Below are positions 29,347 through 37,515 of a DNA stretch of 64,000 bases, one piece after another (within the stretch, counting starts at the first letter, position 1; every line of letters begins with the position of its first letter). A program made the translations under genes and the position numbers. This DNA comes from Duganella sp. Root336D2 (GTDB taxonomy: Bacteria; Pseudomonadota; Gammaproteobacteria; Burkholderiales; Burkholderiaceae_D). The notes beneath the pieces are model-generated. The model was not told the DNA's origin. It made no database searches and saw only the letters and a list, made by a program, of their open reading frames with translations. The stretch spans positions 249,264 to 313,263 of the forward strand of contig NZ_LMDB01000022.1 in assembly GCF_001425005.1 (NCBI RefSeq). Reading direction: 5' to 3'.

Positions 29347-29771
29347 CAGTGCTCCCAAGGGTCATAAGTGCCTATGCTCCAGATATGCCCTTCGGGATCT
29401 CGACAGGTAAATCCACGGCCGCCGTAATCTTCATCCTGCAAGGGCATCTCGATTGGCGCCCCGGCTTGCACGCAGCGAGCGTGCACTTCGTCGGCGTCGT
29501 TGACGACCAGGTAGGCAGATTGGGTGACAGCCATCCCCAGCTGGGCGGGCTGCTTCAGTAGACGGCCATAGTCGGTGTCAAAGATGGAGCTTAGCATGAC
29601 CATGCCATTGCCATAGGAAAGCTGGGCATGGGCGATGGTGCCGTCTTCGTTGGTGACCACAAGCGTGGCCTTGAAGCCCAACGTTTTACACAGCCAATCG
29701 ATGGCGGCCGGAGCGTCGCGGTAACGCAGGCAAGGTATGATGGTCGCGCGCGTGGCCTTTGGAATCGTCAT
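29346..29771 (-). CDS. VOC-family (bleomycin-resistance-like) protein
   Basis: A 141-aa protein: ATIIPCLRYRDAPAAIDWLCKTLGF at the start and EDYGGRGFTCRDPEGHIWSIGTY at the end are standard for the YycE/PhnB-like VOC subgroup. It is first of a three-gene minus-strand set with another VOC protein and the NTF2-like protein. Substrate unknown. Confidence 0.82.
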   Translation of the reverse strand: MTIPKATRATIIPCLRYRDAPAAIDWLCKTLGFKATLVVTNEDGTIAHAQLSYGNGMVMLSSIFDTDYGRLLKQPAQLGMAVTQSAYLVVNDADEVHARCVQAGAPIEMPLQDEDYGGRGFTCRDPEGHIWSIGTYDPWEH

Positions 29772-29849
29772 CGCTCTCTCCCTGTAATCACGGCATGGTC
29801 AGCTCAATATAGACTAGCACCGTACAGGGGGCAAGCAAGCGCGGGCGAC

Positions 29850-30638
29850 CTACATTTGCTGGAATAAATGGGTGTTGCCGCGGCTGACTTCGAGTTCTTC
29901 GGTGGAGTTGCGCACGCGGACCATCTGCCGGCCGCGCAAGTCGCGCGTTACTTCGGCAATCGCATCGACGCGTACCAGGGTGGAGCGGTGGATGCGCCAG
30001 AACTCGTTCGGGTCCAGCTCATCTTCCAGTTCCTTCAAGGTCTTGCGGATCAGGAATTCGCCCTGTGCTGTTTGCACCCGCGTATATTTTTCATCGGCGC
30101 GAAAGAACAACACTTCCCTGGTCGAGATCATGCGCAGGCTGTTGCCAACCTGGGCCTGGATCCAATGCAGGAACTCGGGCTGGGCGGGACCGGCTCCGCT
30201 GGCCGGGCCGCGGCCGCTTTGCTGCAAGAGCTGGCTCAGTTGGCGTTCGATATTGTTGGGCGTCTTGCCAAGCCGCGCCTGCAAGCGCTCGCAGGCTGTT
30301 TTCAGGCGCTCCAGGTTGACCGGCTTGAGCAGGTAATCCAGCGCACCTTGTTCGAAGGCTTCAATCGCATATTGATCGTAGGCAGTGATGAAGACGATGT
30401 GGCAACGGTTGAACAGCATGCGTGCTGCCTCGATGCCGGTCAGGCCGGGCATGCGGATATCGAGAAAGACGATGTCGGGCTGGTGCTGGCCGGCCAGCGC
30501 AATCGCTTCGATGCCGTTGGCCGCTTCGGCCACGATTTCCAGCTCGGGCCAGGCTTCATGCAGGCGCTTGCGCAGCATGTCGCGCATTGGTTCTTCATCG
30601 TCGGCGATGATGGCCGTGGCTTTAGGCTGGTTGCTCAT
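29850..30638 (-). CDS. LytTR-family response regulator
   Basis: A 262-aa response regulator. The receiver domain has acidic pair Asp13/Asp14, phospho-acceptor Asp60 (VFLDIRMPGLTGIE), Thr85 and Lys105 (YLLKPV). The C-terminal LytTR DNA-binding domain (about 160-262) contains REVLFFRADEKYTRV, the LKELEDELDPNEFWRIHRST-type block and VRNSTEELEVSRGN. It pairs with the histidine kinase encoded three bases upstream. Targets of such pairs are often envelope or carbon-uptake genes; none is identified here. Confidence 0.94.
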   Translation of the reverse strand: MSNQPKATAIIADDEEPMRDMLRKRLHEAWPELEIVAEAANGIEAIALAGQHQPDIVFLDIRMPGLTGIEAARMLFNRCHIVFITAYDQYAIEAFEQGALDYLLKPVNLERLKTACERLQARLGKTPNNIERQLSQLLQQSGRGPASGAGPAQPEFLHWIQAQVGNSLRMISTREVLFFRADEKYTRVQTAQGEFLIRKTLKELEDELDPNEFWRIHRSTLVRVDAIAEVTRDLRGRQMVRVRNSTEELEVSRGNTHLFQQM

Positions 30639-30641
30639 GGT

Positions 30642-31538
30642 TCAGGGCTTGGCGAAAATATCCGGTGCAAACGGAATGCAGATCGAGGCGCGGCATCCGC
30701 CGTCCATCGGCTGTTCGATCAGCAACTGGGCGCGGGTGCCATACATCAGCTTCAGGCGTTCGCGCACATTGGTCAGGCCGACGCCATCGCCGGCATAAGC
30801 GTTGAAGCCGACGCCGTCATCCTGCACGTCCAGTTGCAGTACGCTGCCGTTCACGCTGGCGCGAATGTCGATGCGGCCGCCTTCCACTTTCGGTTCCAGG
30901 CCGTGCTTGATCGAATTTTCGATCAGGATCTGCAGCATCATTGGCGGGAACGTAGCGCTTTCCAGTTCCTGTGGCACGTCGATCGATACCGACAAGCGTG
31001 ACTTCATGCGCGCCTGCATGATGGCCAGGTAGGAATGCGCCATCTGGATCTGGCGCCCCAGCGTGCCGTTGCCGCGCGAGCGCATCTGGGGCAGGGTGGC
31101 GCGCAGGTATTCGATCAGGTGGGTGTGGATCTTGGCCGCTTGCGGCGGGTCGGTTTCGATCAGCTGGCCGATCAGGGCCAGGGTGTTGAACAGGAAGTGC
31201 GGTTCGACTTGCGCCTGCAGGGCCGACATCTGGGCTTCCACCAGGCGCCGCTCCAGGCTTTCATTGCCGGCTTGCGCAGCCGACTTGCGTGCTTCGATTT
31301 CCGCCTTGCGCTTGCCGCCGGCGAGGATCTTCAGTCCGGCCGAGCCGATGATGAAGAAGGCTACCTGTTTCGGATGCAGCACGGGCGTCAGTCCCAGCAG
31401 GAAGGCGAGCATCCACGTCACTACCAGCTGGCGCAAAGGCACCTGCGCCAGCCAGTCGAAGAAGTCCCACCACAGGCTGCTGGCTGTGTCGCCAATCTCC
31501 CCGACAAAGGAGAGCACGCTGCGGGTCCGGTTACCCAT
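30642..31538 (-). CDS. LytS/YehU-type sensor histidine kinase
   Basis: A 298-aa kinase with two predicted membrane segments (about 37-52 and 58-72) and no large sensor domain. The His_kinase domain shows His114 in VEPHFLFNTLALIGQL, the N-box NSIKHGLEPKVEGG and the ATP lid DDGVGFNAYAGDGVGLTNVRER (given as two adjoining motifs). It is co-transcribed with the LytTR regulator and overlaps a small membrane-protein gene by eight bases, which may be its sensory partner. Confidence 0.93.
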   Translation of the reverse strand: MGNRTRSVLSFVGEIGDTASSLWWDFFDWLAQVPLRQLVVTWMLAFLLGLTPVLHPKQVAFFIIGSAGLKILAGGKRKAEIEARKSAAQAGNESLERRLVEAQMSALQAQVEPHFLFNTLALIGQLIETDPPQAAKIHTHLIEYLRATLPQMRSRGNGTLGRQIQMAHSYLAIMQARMKSRLSVSIDVPQELESATFPPMMLQILIENSIKHGLEPKVEGGRIDIRASVNGSVLQLDVQDDGVGFNAYAGDGVGLTNVRERLKLMYGTRAQLLIEQPMDGGCRASICIPFAPDIFAKP

Positions 31539-31770
31539 GCTGTTTCTTGTCTCCGAAGAGGTTGATGGCCAGCTTGGCGATCAGCACGCCGACGAACAGG
31601 GTGATGACCAGCGGCAGGATGGTCAGGAACAGCGCAATCACGACGCACATGCCGACGATGGCAGGCCAGGACATATGGTCCAGCGTACGCACGAAGTGGC
31701 GGCCGATGCCGACAAAGGCTTGCCACACTTCTTTCACGGTTTCCTTGGCGCTTTTGTTAATCGTTTTCAT
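31531..31770 (-). CDS. Small membrane protein coupled to a histidine kinase
   Basis: A 79-aa protein, MKTINKSAKETVKEVWQAF at the N-terminus, followed by one long or two short hydrophobic segments (IVGMCVVIALFLTILPLVI and TLFVGVLIAKLAINL). The start at 31770 is five bases after a GGAGG site; an adjacent ATG at 31773 is too close to it. The stop lies inside the kinase start region, so the two are translationally coupled. No family is recognised. A role in sensing or in assembly with the kinase is inferred only from coupling. Confidence 0.7.
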   Translation of the reverse strand: MKTINKSAKETVKEVWQAFVGIGRHFVRTLDHMSWPAIVGMCVVIALFLTILPLVITLFVGVLIAKLAINLFGDKKQHG

Positions 31771-31886
31771 CATTTCCTCCTTGCGTTTCGATGATGCAAC
31801 TGTACCGCTGCGCCTGGCAACAGTGGAGCCGCATCCGACGAACTGCACTGCGGGGCGGCTGATTTGCTCTGGCGTGCGATGAACGG

Positions 31887-32438
31887 CTAGCGCGCGGCCT
31901 GCCAATCGGAACCCAGCAGGCCGAAAAAGTCCGTGTCGCAGATCTCTCCATTGATGATCCAGCGCTCGCGCATATGGCCTTCATGCACGAAGTGCAAGCT
32001 TTTCAATAGCCTGGCCGAGGCCGCGTTGCGCGGGTCGATGTCGGCCTCGATGCGGTGCAAATCCAGCACCCGGAAGGCGTAGTCGATCACGCTGGCCATG
32101 GCTTCCCGCATATAGCCCTTGCCCCAGAACGCACGGTCCAGCATGTAACCGATGTCGCAGCGTCGGTTCTGGCGGTTGAAGCTGTACAGATTGATAATCC
32201 CCGCCAGCTCGCCGTCCACCTCCATGCCCATGCGCAGCAGGTCGCCACTGTCGTACCCTGCCTGCGCGGCGGCGAGATAGTCCTCTGCCTGTTGCAGCCA
32301 GTCCCAGGGCGCGCTGCTCCAATAGCGCATGGCGTCCGGGTCGGAATACATGCGGTACAGTGCTGGCACGTCGGCGGCGCTCAGGGCGCGCAGTTGCAGG
32401 CGCTGGGTGGCCAGGGTGAAAGGCGCAAAGGCTGGCAT
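31887..32438 (-). CDS. GNAT N-acetyltransferase, RimJ/RimL type
   Basis: A 183-aa acetyltransferase. TQRLQLRALSAADVPALYRM is the typical RimJ/RimL N-terminal block, and the acetyl-CoA loop region is visible as YMLDRAFWGKGYMREAMASV (about 97-116), followed by HRIEADIDPRNAASARLLKSL. It acetylates an amine or protein N-terminus; the substrate cannot be inferred. It stands alone on the minus strand. Confidence 0.88.
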   Translation of the reverse strand: MPAFAPFTLATQRLQLRALSAADVPALYRMYSDPDAMRYWSSAPWDWLQQAEDYLAAAQAGYDSGDLLRMGMEVDGELAGIINLYSFNRQNRRCDIGYMLDRAFWGKGYMREAMASVIDYAFRVLDLHRIEADIDPRNAASARLLKSLHFVHEGHMRERWIINGEICDTDFFGLLGSDWQAAR

Positions 32439-32555
32439 GGAAGGCGAACTCCGGGGTTTTTGGACATTTTAACAAGGAAGCAACTTTGGCAGGTCTTGCC
32501 GATGTCGTGGGGTGATGTTAGATTGCCAAGACCCAAGCGATCGGAGGAATTCGGC

Positions 32556-32927
32556 ATGCAACTCGGTGTATTTTCCCTTAGCCTGAACGTCAAAGACATA
32601 CGTGCTTCGCGCGAGTTTTACGCGAAGTTCGGCTTCCAGGATTTTGGCGGCAACATCGAGCAAAACTGGCTGATCATGAAGAATGGCGAACAGGTGATCG
32701 GCCTGTTCCAGGGCATGATCGAGAAGAATACGCTGACCTTCAACCCGGGCTGGGATAGCAACGCCCAACTGGTGCCAGGCTATACCGATGTGCGCCAGCT
32801 GCAACGCCAGCTTGAAGAGAACGGGGTGATGCTGGCCGCGCGTGCCGACGAATCGACCACCGGCCCGGCCTACATCATCGCTGTCGACCCCGACGGCAAT
32901 CCTATCCTGATTGACCAGCATATCTGA
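32556..32927 (+). CDS. VOC-family protein
   Basis: A 123-aa VOC protein: MQLGVFSLSLNVKDIRASRE, FYAKFGFQDFGGNIEQNWLI and the C-terminal IIAVDPDGNPILIDQH. The start at 32556 has a CGGAGGAA site; the much longer upstream frame is antisense to the acetyltransferase gene and was rejected. It overlaps the next start by one base (TGATG). It resembles a lactoylglutathione-lyase-like protein, but function is unassigned. Confidence 0.82.
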   Translation: MQLGVFSLSLNVKDIRASREFYAKFGFQDFGGNIEQNWLIMKNGEQVIGLFQGMIEKNTLTFNPGWDSNAQLVPGYTDVRQLQRQLEENGVMLAARADESTTGPAYIIAVDPDGNPILIDQHI

Positions 32928-33361
32928 TGAAGATCCGTTTAACGATAATCACGGCAGTACTGGCACTGGCTGCCGCGAATGCCTGCGCTGTGACGCCATC
33001 CGAAGAACTGGCGCGGCAGGCCGACGCCTGGGACAAAGCCATCATCAGCAAGGACCGCGCTGCCATTGCTGAAAACATGGCGGAAGATTTCCGCCAGATC
33101 AGCGCGCGCGGCGATGTGGCCGACAAGGCAGCCTTCCTCGATGCGATCATGTCGGCCAAGCTGGTGATCAATCCCTATGGCGTGGAAGACATGGATATCC
33201 GCTTCTACGGCGACGTGGCGCTGGTGAGCGGCCGCACGCGCATGACCGGCAGCTATGACGGCAAGCCATTCGGCAGCCATTACCGCTATGTTGACGTCTA
33301 CCTGCGCAAGGAAGGAAAGTGGCGCGTCGCCAGCGTGCAGATTACGCCAGTACAGGAGTAA
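32927..33361 (+). CDS. Exported NTF2-like (DUF4440) protein
   Basis: A 144-aa protein with a signal peptide (MKIRLTIITAVLALAAANACA) and an NTF2-like fold: ELARQADAWDKAIISKDRAAI, MAEDFRQISARGDVADKAAF, DVALVSGRTRMTGSYDGK and YVDVYLRKEGKWRVASVQI. Probably periplasmic. It is translationally coupled to the upstream VOC gene. Function is unknown. Confidence 0.8.
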   Translation: MKIRLTIITAVLALAAANACAVTPSEELARQADAWDKAIISKDRAAIAENMAEDFRQISARGDVADKAAFLDAIMSAKLVINPYGVEDMDIRFYGDVALVSGRTRMTGSYDGKPFGSHYRYVDVYLRKEGKWRVASVQITPVQE

Positions 33362-33375
33362 GACTTGACCGGCGC

Positions 33376-33948
33376 ATGCAGATCAAAGGCAGCTCGTCAG
33401 GTCTTGTGCTGACGTCGCGCAGGGCTGCCACGTGCACTGATTCCGAAGTCGACGAACGGGTGAATCGCGAGGCCTGCCGCCGGGTCGGCCTGCGCTCGAT
33501 GGCGATCCTGCCGCTGCTGATTGGCGAGCAGGCAGGCGGTGTACTGAAGCTGGCGTGGCGTGACCCGCGTCCTTTCGATGAGGACGAAGTGCCGGTGGGC
33601 CAGGCAGTTGCCGATATGACCGCCGCGCTGATGTTCCATGCTTCGCAAGAAGGCGCGCAAACGCTGCAGCGCAAGGTGACGCAGGACCCCGCGACGGGGC
33701 TGCCGAACCGTTCTTGGTTCTACGAGCAGTTGCGTGTTCGCGTCGACGATGCGATTGCGCGCAGCGGCCGCGTGGGCGTGATGGCGGCGCGCGTGCGTCC
33801 GCAACAGCGCGACGTGACGATGGAAATCGCCCGGCGGCTGGCCCGGGAATGCCGCGAGGGCGACGTTCTGGCGCGGCTGGGTGGCGACGAATTCGGCGTG
33901 ATCCTGAGCGTTGCTGCGCGCCGCTCCATCATTCAAAGCCAGGAATAA
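33376..33948 (+). pseudogene. Decayed GAF-GGDEF (diguanylate cyclase-like) remnant
   Basis: An open frame of about 190 aa that looks like pieces of a signalling protein. The first half matches the C-terminal part of a GAF domain (RVGLRSMAILPLLIGEQAGG then LKLAWRDPRPFDEDEV). The second half starts like a GGDEF domain (TQDPATGLPNRSWFYEQL) and has RLGGDEFGVIL, but the stretch between them that normally carries the metal-binding Asp, FKxxND and GHxxGD motifs is absent, and the chain stops about 13 residues after GGDEF where about 60 are expected. Its 3' end overlaps the tetR gene by 20 bases. Catalysis is very unlikely; a residual protein cannot be excluded. Confidence 0.7.
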
Positions 33949-34582
33949 GTGGATTCGCCGGCACCAGGGACGCTATGACCAGCCTGGTGATGGTTTCTTC
34001 CGCTTCGGCGAAGTCGGTGCCGGTCAACTGGCCGGCGCCAAGCACCAGCTGCATCTGTGCGGCAAAGTCGGCATATGACTGGGTCATGGCCCAGATGGCA
34101 AACAGCAGGTGGGTGGCGTTGACCGGGGCGATGCGGCCTTGGGCGATCCAGCGTTCGAAGACTTCGATATCCTTGCGCACCAGCGGCACCACGCGTTCGC
34201 GAATCTGACCACCGTACAGGGGCGCGCCGCTGATCACTTCCATAGCGTAGACGCGCGATCCGCATGGATGCTCGCGCGAGAAATCCAGCTTGGCCTTGAT
34301 GTACGCACGCAGCACCTCGGCCGGCTCGCCGTCAGGCTCTGCGATATTGGCCATGCGCGCCAGCCACTCGTCCAGTACGTCGTCCAGCACGCGCTGGTAG
34401 AGCGCCTGCTTGGTGGAGAAGTAGTACATCAGGTTCTGCTTGGAGAGGCCGACGTTTTCGGCGATGGTGGCGACAGAGGCGCCTTCATAACCCGATTCGG
34501 CGAATACGCGCACCGCTTCGGCAGCGATCTCCGCCTCCAGGCGGTCGCGGTTGATCACGCGGCGCAGTTTAGCTGATGCCAT
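33929..34582 (-). CDS. rutR: RutR-like TetR-family repressor
   Basis: A 217-aa TetR regulator closely resembling E. coli RutR (from memory): the recognition helix GLSKQNLMYYFSTKQALYQR (about 45-64), VLDDVLDEWLARM, SREHPCGSRVYAMEVISGAP, and RIAPVNATHLLFAIWAMTQS then YADFAAQMQ. RutR binds uracil or thymine and controls pyrimidine degradation. Here it sits beside a complete reductive pyrimidine operon, and a RutR-box-like palindrome lies upstream of that operon. Its start overlaps the end of the mocR-type gene by 14 bases, so both are probably co-transcribed. Confidence 0.87.
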   Translation of the reverse strand: MASAKLRRVINRDRLEAEIAAEAVRVFAESGYEGASVATIAENVGLSKQNLMYYFSTKQALYQRVLDDVLDEWLARMANIAEPDGEPAEVLRAYIKAKLDFSREHPCGSRVYAMEVISGAPLYGGQIRERVVPLVRKDIEVFERWIAQGRIAPVNATHLLFAIWAMTQSYADFAAQMQLVLGAGQLTGTDFAEAEETITRLVIASLVPANPLIPGFE

Positions 34583-36023
34583 GTTCCCTCCTCATGGACT
34601 GCAGGAAGTTCCGCAGTTGTGGGCTGTCCGAATACGCAACGTTGAAGCGGAACCAGATCGAGGCCGGTTGCCGCAGCTGGAAGAATTCACCCGGCGCGAG
34701 CAGGATGCCGGACTTCAGTGCCTGGTCGGCGAGCAGCTTGCCGTTGCATTCCGGCGTCGGTGCTTGCTGCCAGCCGGCGCTGACAAACATGCCGCCGCGC
34801 GGCCTGGCGATCGGCGCCATGCCAGCCAAGGCAAGCAGGTCGATGGTGCGCTCGCGACCTTCAGTCAGTTGCGCCACCAGCTTTTCCACCATGCGCTTGT
34901 AGGGCCGCGCTGTGATGGCGTGGTAGGCGGCGCGTTCATTGACTTCCGACGTGGTGAGGCCGGCCAGCATCTTCACGCGCACCAGTTCCGGCAGCAGGGA
35001 AGCGGAGGCGCAGATTGAGCCGACACGCAGAACCGGCGACAGCGTCTTGGAAAAACTGCCGACGCGGATCACGCGCCGCAAGCCATCCATCGCGGCCAGC
35101 GAGGCTTCGCCGCGCGCGGTGAGTTCGCGGTAGATGTCGTCTTCCACCAGCCAGAAGTCGAACTGCTCGGCAAATCCAAGCAGGCGGTGCGCCTGCGCCT
35201 GCGTCAGGCTGGTGCCGAGCGGGTTTTGCAGCACGGTATTGACGAACATGAGCTTGGGCTGGCTCTCGCGTGCTTGCGCCGCGAGGAAGTCCATGTCCAG
35301 GCCATGCTCGTCGCGCGGGATGCCGATGGCGTGGCAACCGTGGTGGCGGATCAGCGACAGCAGGTTGCTGTACACCGGGTCTTCCACGAAGACGGTGTCG
35401 CCCGGCTTGGTCAAGGTGCGCAGGATCAGGTCGAAGGCATGGGTGGCGCCGTGCGTGAGCAGGATCTGCTCCGCTTCGACGGCGAACAATTCGCCGCTTA
35501 AGGTGGACGCCATGTATTGCCGCAGGCCGGGGAAACCGAGCGGATGGCCGTAGCCGCGCAGCCGGTTGGCGGGAATGCGCATGGCGTGGCGCACGGCGTC
35601 GAGGATGGTGTCCTCGCCATACCATTCGGGCGGCAGCCAGCCGGCGCCGACCGGCAGCGCTTCGGAGGCGCCGGAATACAGTTCCGGGGTCAGGGCATCG
35701 ACGGCGGCGGGCGTGGCGAACATGGCCGCCGGCGGCAGCAGGGCCGGGACGTCGTGGCGAGCAACAAAATAGCCGGAACCGCGGCGTGACGACAACAGTC
35801 CGAGCGTGACCAGGCGGTCGTAAGCCTCCACAACTGTAAAGGTACTGATGCCATTACACTTCGCGAATTGCCTGACGGAGGGCATCTTCGTGCCAAGGCG
35901 CAGCTCGCGGCTGGCCACCATGGCGCTGATGGCGTCCACGATCTGTTCAACCAGCCTGCCCTTCTTCGCGCGCTCGATGGAAAGCACGGGCCATGCGGAG
36001 TTTGGGTTTGCGCTATCGTCCAT
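34569..36023 (-). CDS. MocR-type regulator (GntR DNA-binding plus aminotransferase domain)
   Basis: A 484-aa regulator. Residues about 15-85 form a GntR winged helix (LVEQIVDAISAMVASRELRL, KMPSVRQFAKCNGISTFTVV, then a wing LLSSRRGSGYFVARHD). The rest is a class I aminotransferase-like domain with VGSFSKTLSPVLRVG, containing the PLP lysine. MocR proteins sense PLP, GABA, taurine or similar amines. The gene diverges from the omega-aminotransferase gene, suggesting that it senses beta-alanine or a related amino compound; this is inference. Confidence 0.92.
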   Translation of the reverse strand: MDDSANPNSAWPVLSIERAKKGRLVEQIVDAISAMVASRELRLGTKMPSVRQFAKCNGISTFTVVEAYDRLVTLGLLSSRRGSGYFVARHDVPALLPPAAMFATPAAVDALTPELYSGASEALPVGAGWLPPEWYGEDTILDAVRHAMRIPANRLRGYGHPLGFPGLRQYMASTLSGELFAVEAEQILLTHGATHAFDLILRTLTKPGDTVFVEDPVYSNLLSLIRHHGCHAIGIPRDEHGLDMDFLAAQARESQPKLMFVNTVLQNPLGTSLTQAQAHRLLGFAEQFDFWLVEDDIYRELTARGEASLAAMDGLRRVIRVGSFSKTLSPVLRVGSICASASLLPELVRVKMLAGLTTSEVNERAAYHAITARPYKRMVEKLVAQLTEGRERTIDLLALAGMAPIARPRGGMFVSAGWQQAPTPECNGKLLADQALKSGILLAPGEFFQLRQPASIWFRFNVAYSDSPQLRNFLQSMRREHGIS

Positions 36024-36038
36024 TCGGGCCTCTAAAAC

Positions 36039-36061
36039 TGTACTGTTTTTGCTACCTGTAC
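36039..36061. promoter_or_regulatory. CTGTAC direct repeats before the MocR gene
   Basis: CTGTAC occurs at 36039-36044 and 36056-36061, 17 bp apart, 16 to 38 bases upstream of the MocR start. MocR-type regulators often bind spaced direct repeats near their own promoter, so this is a candidate operator. Six-base matches alone are weak evidence. Confidence 0.35.
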
Positions 36062-36129
36062 GGTTGGAACGTTTCCGCGTGTGTGTATATGTGCCATAGT
36101 TAACTTGCTGTCTATTATTGCATCATGAT

Positions 36130-36145
36130 TTTGCCAACTGGTAAA
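36130..36145. promoter_or_regulatory. RutR-box-like palindrome upstream of the pyrimidine operon
   Basis: TTTGCCAACTGGTAAA is a near-perfect palindrome around a 2-bp centre. It matches 11 of 14 defined positions of the E. coli RutR box TTGACCANNTGGTCAA (recalled from the literature). It lies 41 bases upstream of the first operon gene, with rutR encoded nearby. An A+T-rich TATTAT at 36113-36118 just upstream could be a -10 box. Confidence 0.6.
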
Positions 36146-36186
36146 GTTTTTTGAGCGTCGTAAAAAACCCACCAAGGGAGATAGCA

Positions 36187-37503
36187 ATGAACGAAGCCCG
36201 GCCGCAGTCCCTGGCATCTTTCTGGATGCCGTTCACGAACAACCGAGACTTCAAGGCCAATCCGCGCCTGCTGGTTTCGGCGGAAGGTGTGTATTACAAG
36301 GACGTCGACGGCAACCAGATATTGGACGGCACCGCCGGCCTGTGGTGCGTACCGTGCGGCCACCGGCAGCCGAAAATCGTGGCGGCGGTCAGCGAGATGG
36401 TCGGCCAGCTCGACTTTGCACCAACCTTCCAGATGGGCCACCCGGCCGCCTTCGACCTCGCCGAAAAACTGATGGAATATACCAACCATCGCTTCGGCCA
36501 CGTGTTCTACACCAACTCCGGCTCCGAAGCGGTGGACACGGCGCTGAAGATCGCGCTGGCCTACCACAAGGCGCGCGGCGAAGCATCCCGCACCCGCCTG
36601 ATCGGCCGCGAGCGCGCCTACCACGGTGTCGGCTTCGGCGGCATCTCGGTCGGCGGCATTGCCGGCAACCGCAAGCCTTACGGCACGCTGCTGCCAGGGG
36701 TGGACCACCTGCCGCATACCCATAACCTTGAAAAGAACGCCTTCACGCGCGGCGAGCCGGAATACGGCACCCACCTGGCCGATGAACTGGAGCGCATCGT
36801 CGCGCTGCACGACGCTTCCACCATTGCCGCCGTGATCGTGGAGCCGGTGGCTGGTTCTACCGGCGTGCTGGTGCCGCCGAAAGGCTACCTGAAACGCCTG
36901 CGTGAACTGTGCACCAAGCACGGCATCCTGCTGATCTTCGATGAAGTGATCACCGGCTTTGGCCGCCTGACCACGCCGTTCGCCACCGACTATTTCGACG
37001 TCGAGCCGGACATGATGACCGCCGCCAAAGGCCTGACCAACGGCACCATCCCGATGGGCGCGGTGTTCAGCAAGAAGTTCATCCACGACGCCTTCATGGA
37101 AGCGCCGGCCGGCATTGAACTGTTCCACGGCTATACCTACACCGGCCACCCGGTGGCCTGCGCAGCATCGCTGGCCACGCTGGAAGTATTCAAGGAACAG
37201 AAGCTGCTGGACCACGCCAAGGAAATCCAGCCCTACTGGGAAGATGCGGTGCATTCGCTGAAAGGCCTGCCGCATGTGATCGACATTCGCACCATTGGCC
37301 TGGTGGCCGGCATCGAGCTGGCGCCGCGCGCAGGTGCACCCGGAGCGCGCGCGTACGCGGCGTTCAAGAAAGCTTTCGCGGATGGGCTGTTGATCCGCAC
37401 CACCGGCGACATCATCGCGTTGTCGCCACCACTCACCTTTGAGAAGAAGCACATCGACGAATTGTTCGGGAAGCTTGGAAAGGTGTTGAAGGACCTAGAC
37501 TAG
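36187..37503 (+). CDS. Beta-alanine:pyruvate (omega-amino acid) aminotransferase
   Basis: A 438-aa class III PLP aminotransferase. Family blocks are FWMPFTNNRDFKANPRLL at the N-terminus, YTNSGSEAVDTALKIA, LIFDEVITGFGR and AAKGLTNGTIPMGAV with the PLP lysine (about 285). FWMPFTNNRDFK is typical of omega-amino acid:pyruvate transaminases. It would transfer the amino group of beta-alanine (from uracil) or beta-aminoisobutyrate (from thymine) to pyruvate, giving alanine and malonate or methylmalonate semialdehyde. The start at 36187 has an AAGGGAG site; the upstream ATG at 36151 does not. First gene of the operon. Confidence 0.9.
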   Translation: MNEARPQSLASFWMPFTNNRDFKANPRLLVSAEGVYYKDVDGNQILDGTAGLWCVPCGHRQPKIVAAVSEMVGQLDFAPTFQMGHPAAFDLAEKLMEYTNHRFGHVFYTNSGSEAVDTALKIALAYHKARGEASRTRLIGRERAYHGVGFGGISVGGIAGNRKPYGTLLPGVDHLPHTHNLEKNAFTRGEPEYGTHLADELERIVALHDASTIAAVIVEPVAGSTGVLVPPKGYLKRLRELCTKHGILLIFDEVITGFGRLTTPFATDYFDVEPDMMTAAKGLTNGTIPMGAVFSKKFIHDAFMEAPAGIELFHGYTYTGHPVACAASLATLEVFKEQKLLDHAKEIQPYWEDAVHSLKGLPHVIDIRTIGLVAGIELAPRAGAPGARAYAAFKKAFADGLLIRTTGDIIALSPPLTFEKKHIDELFGKLGKVLKDLD

Positions 37504-37515
37504 AGGAGACGAACC

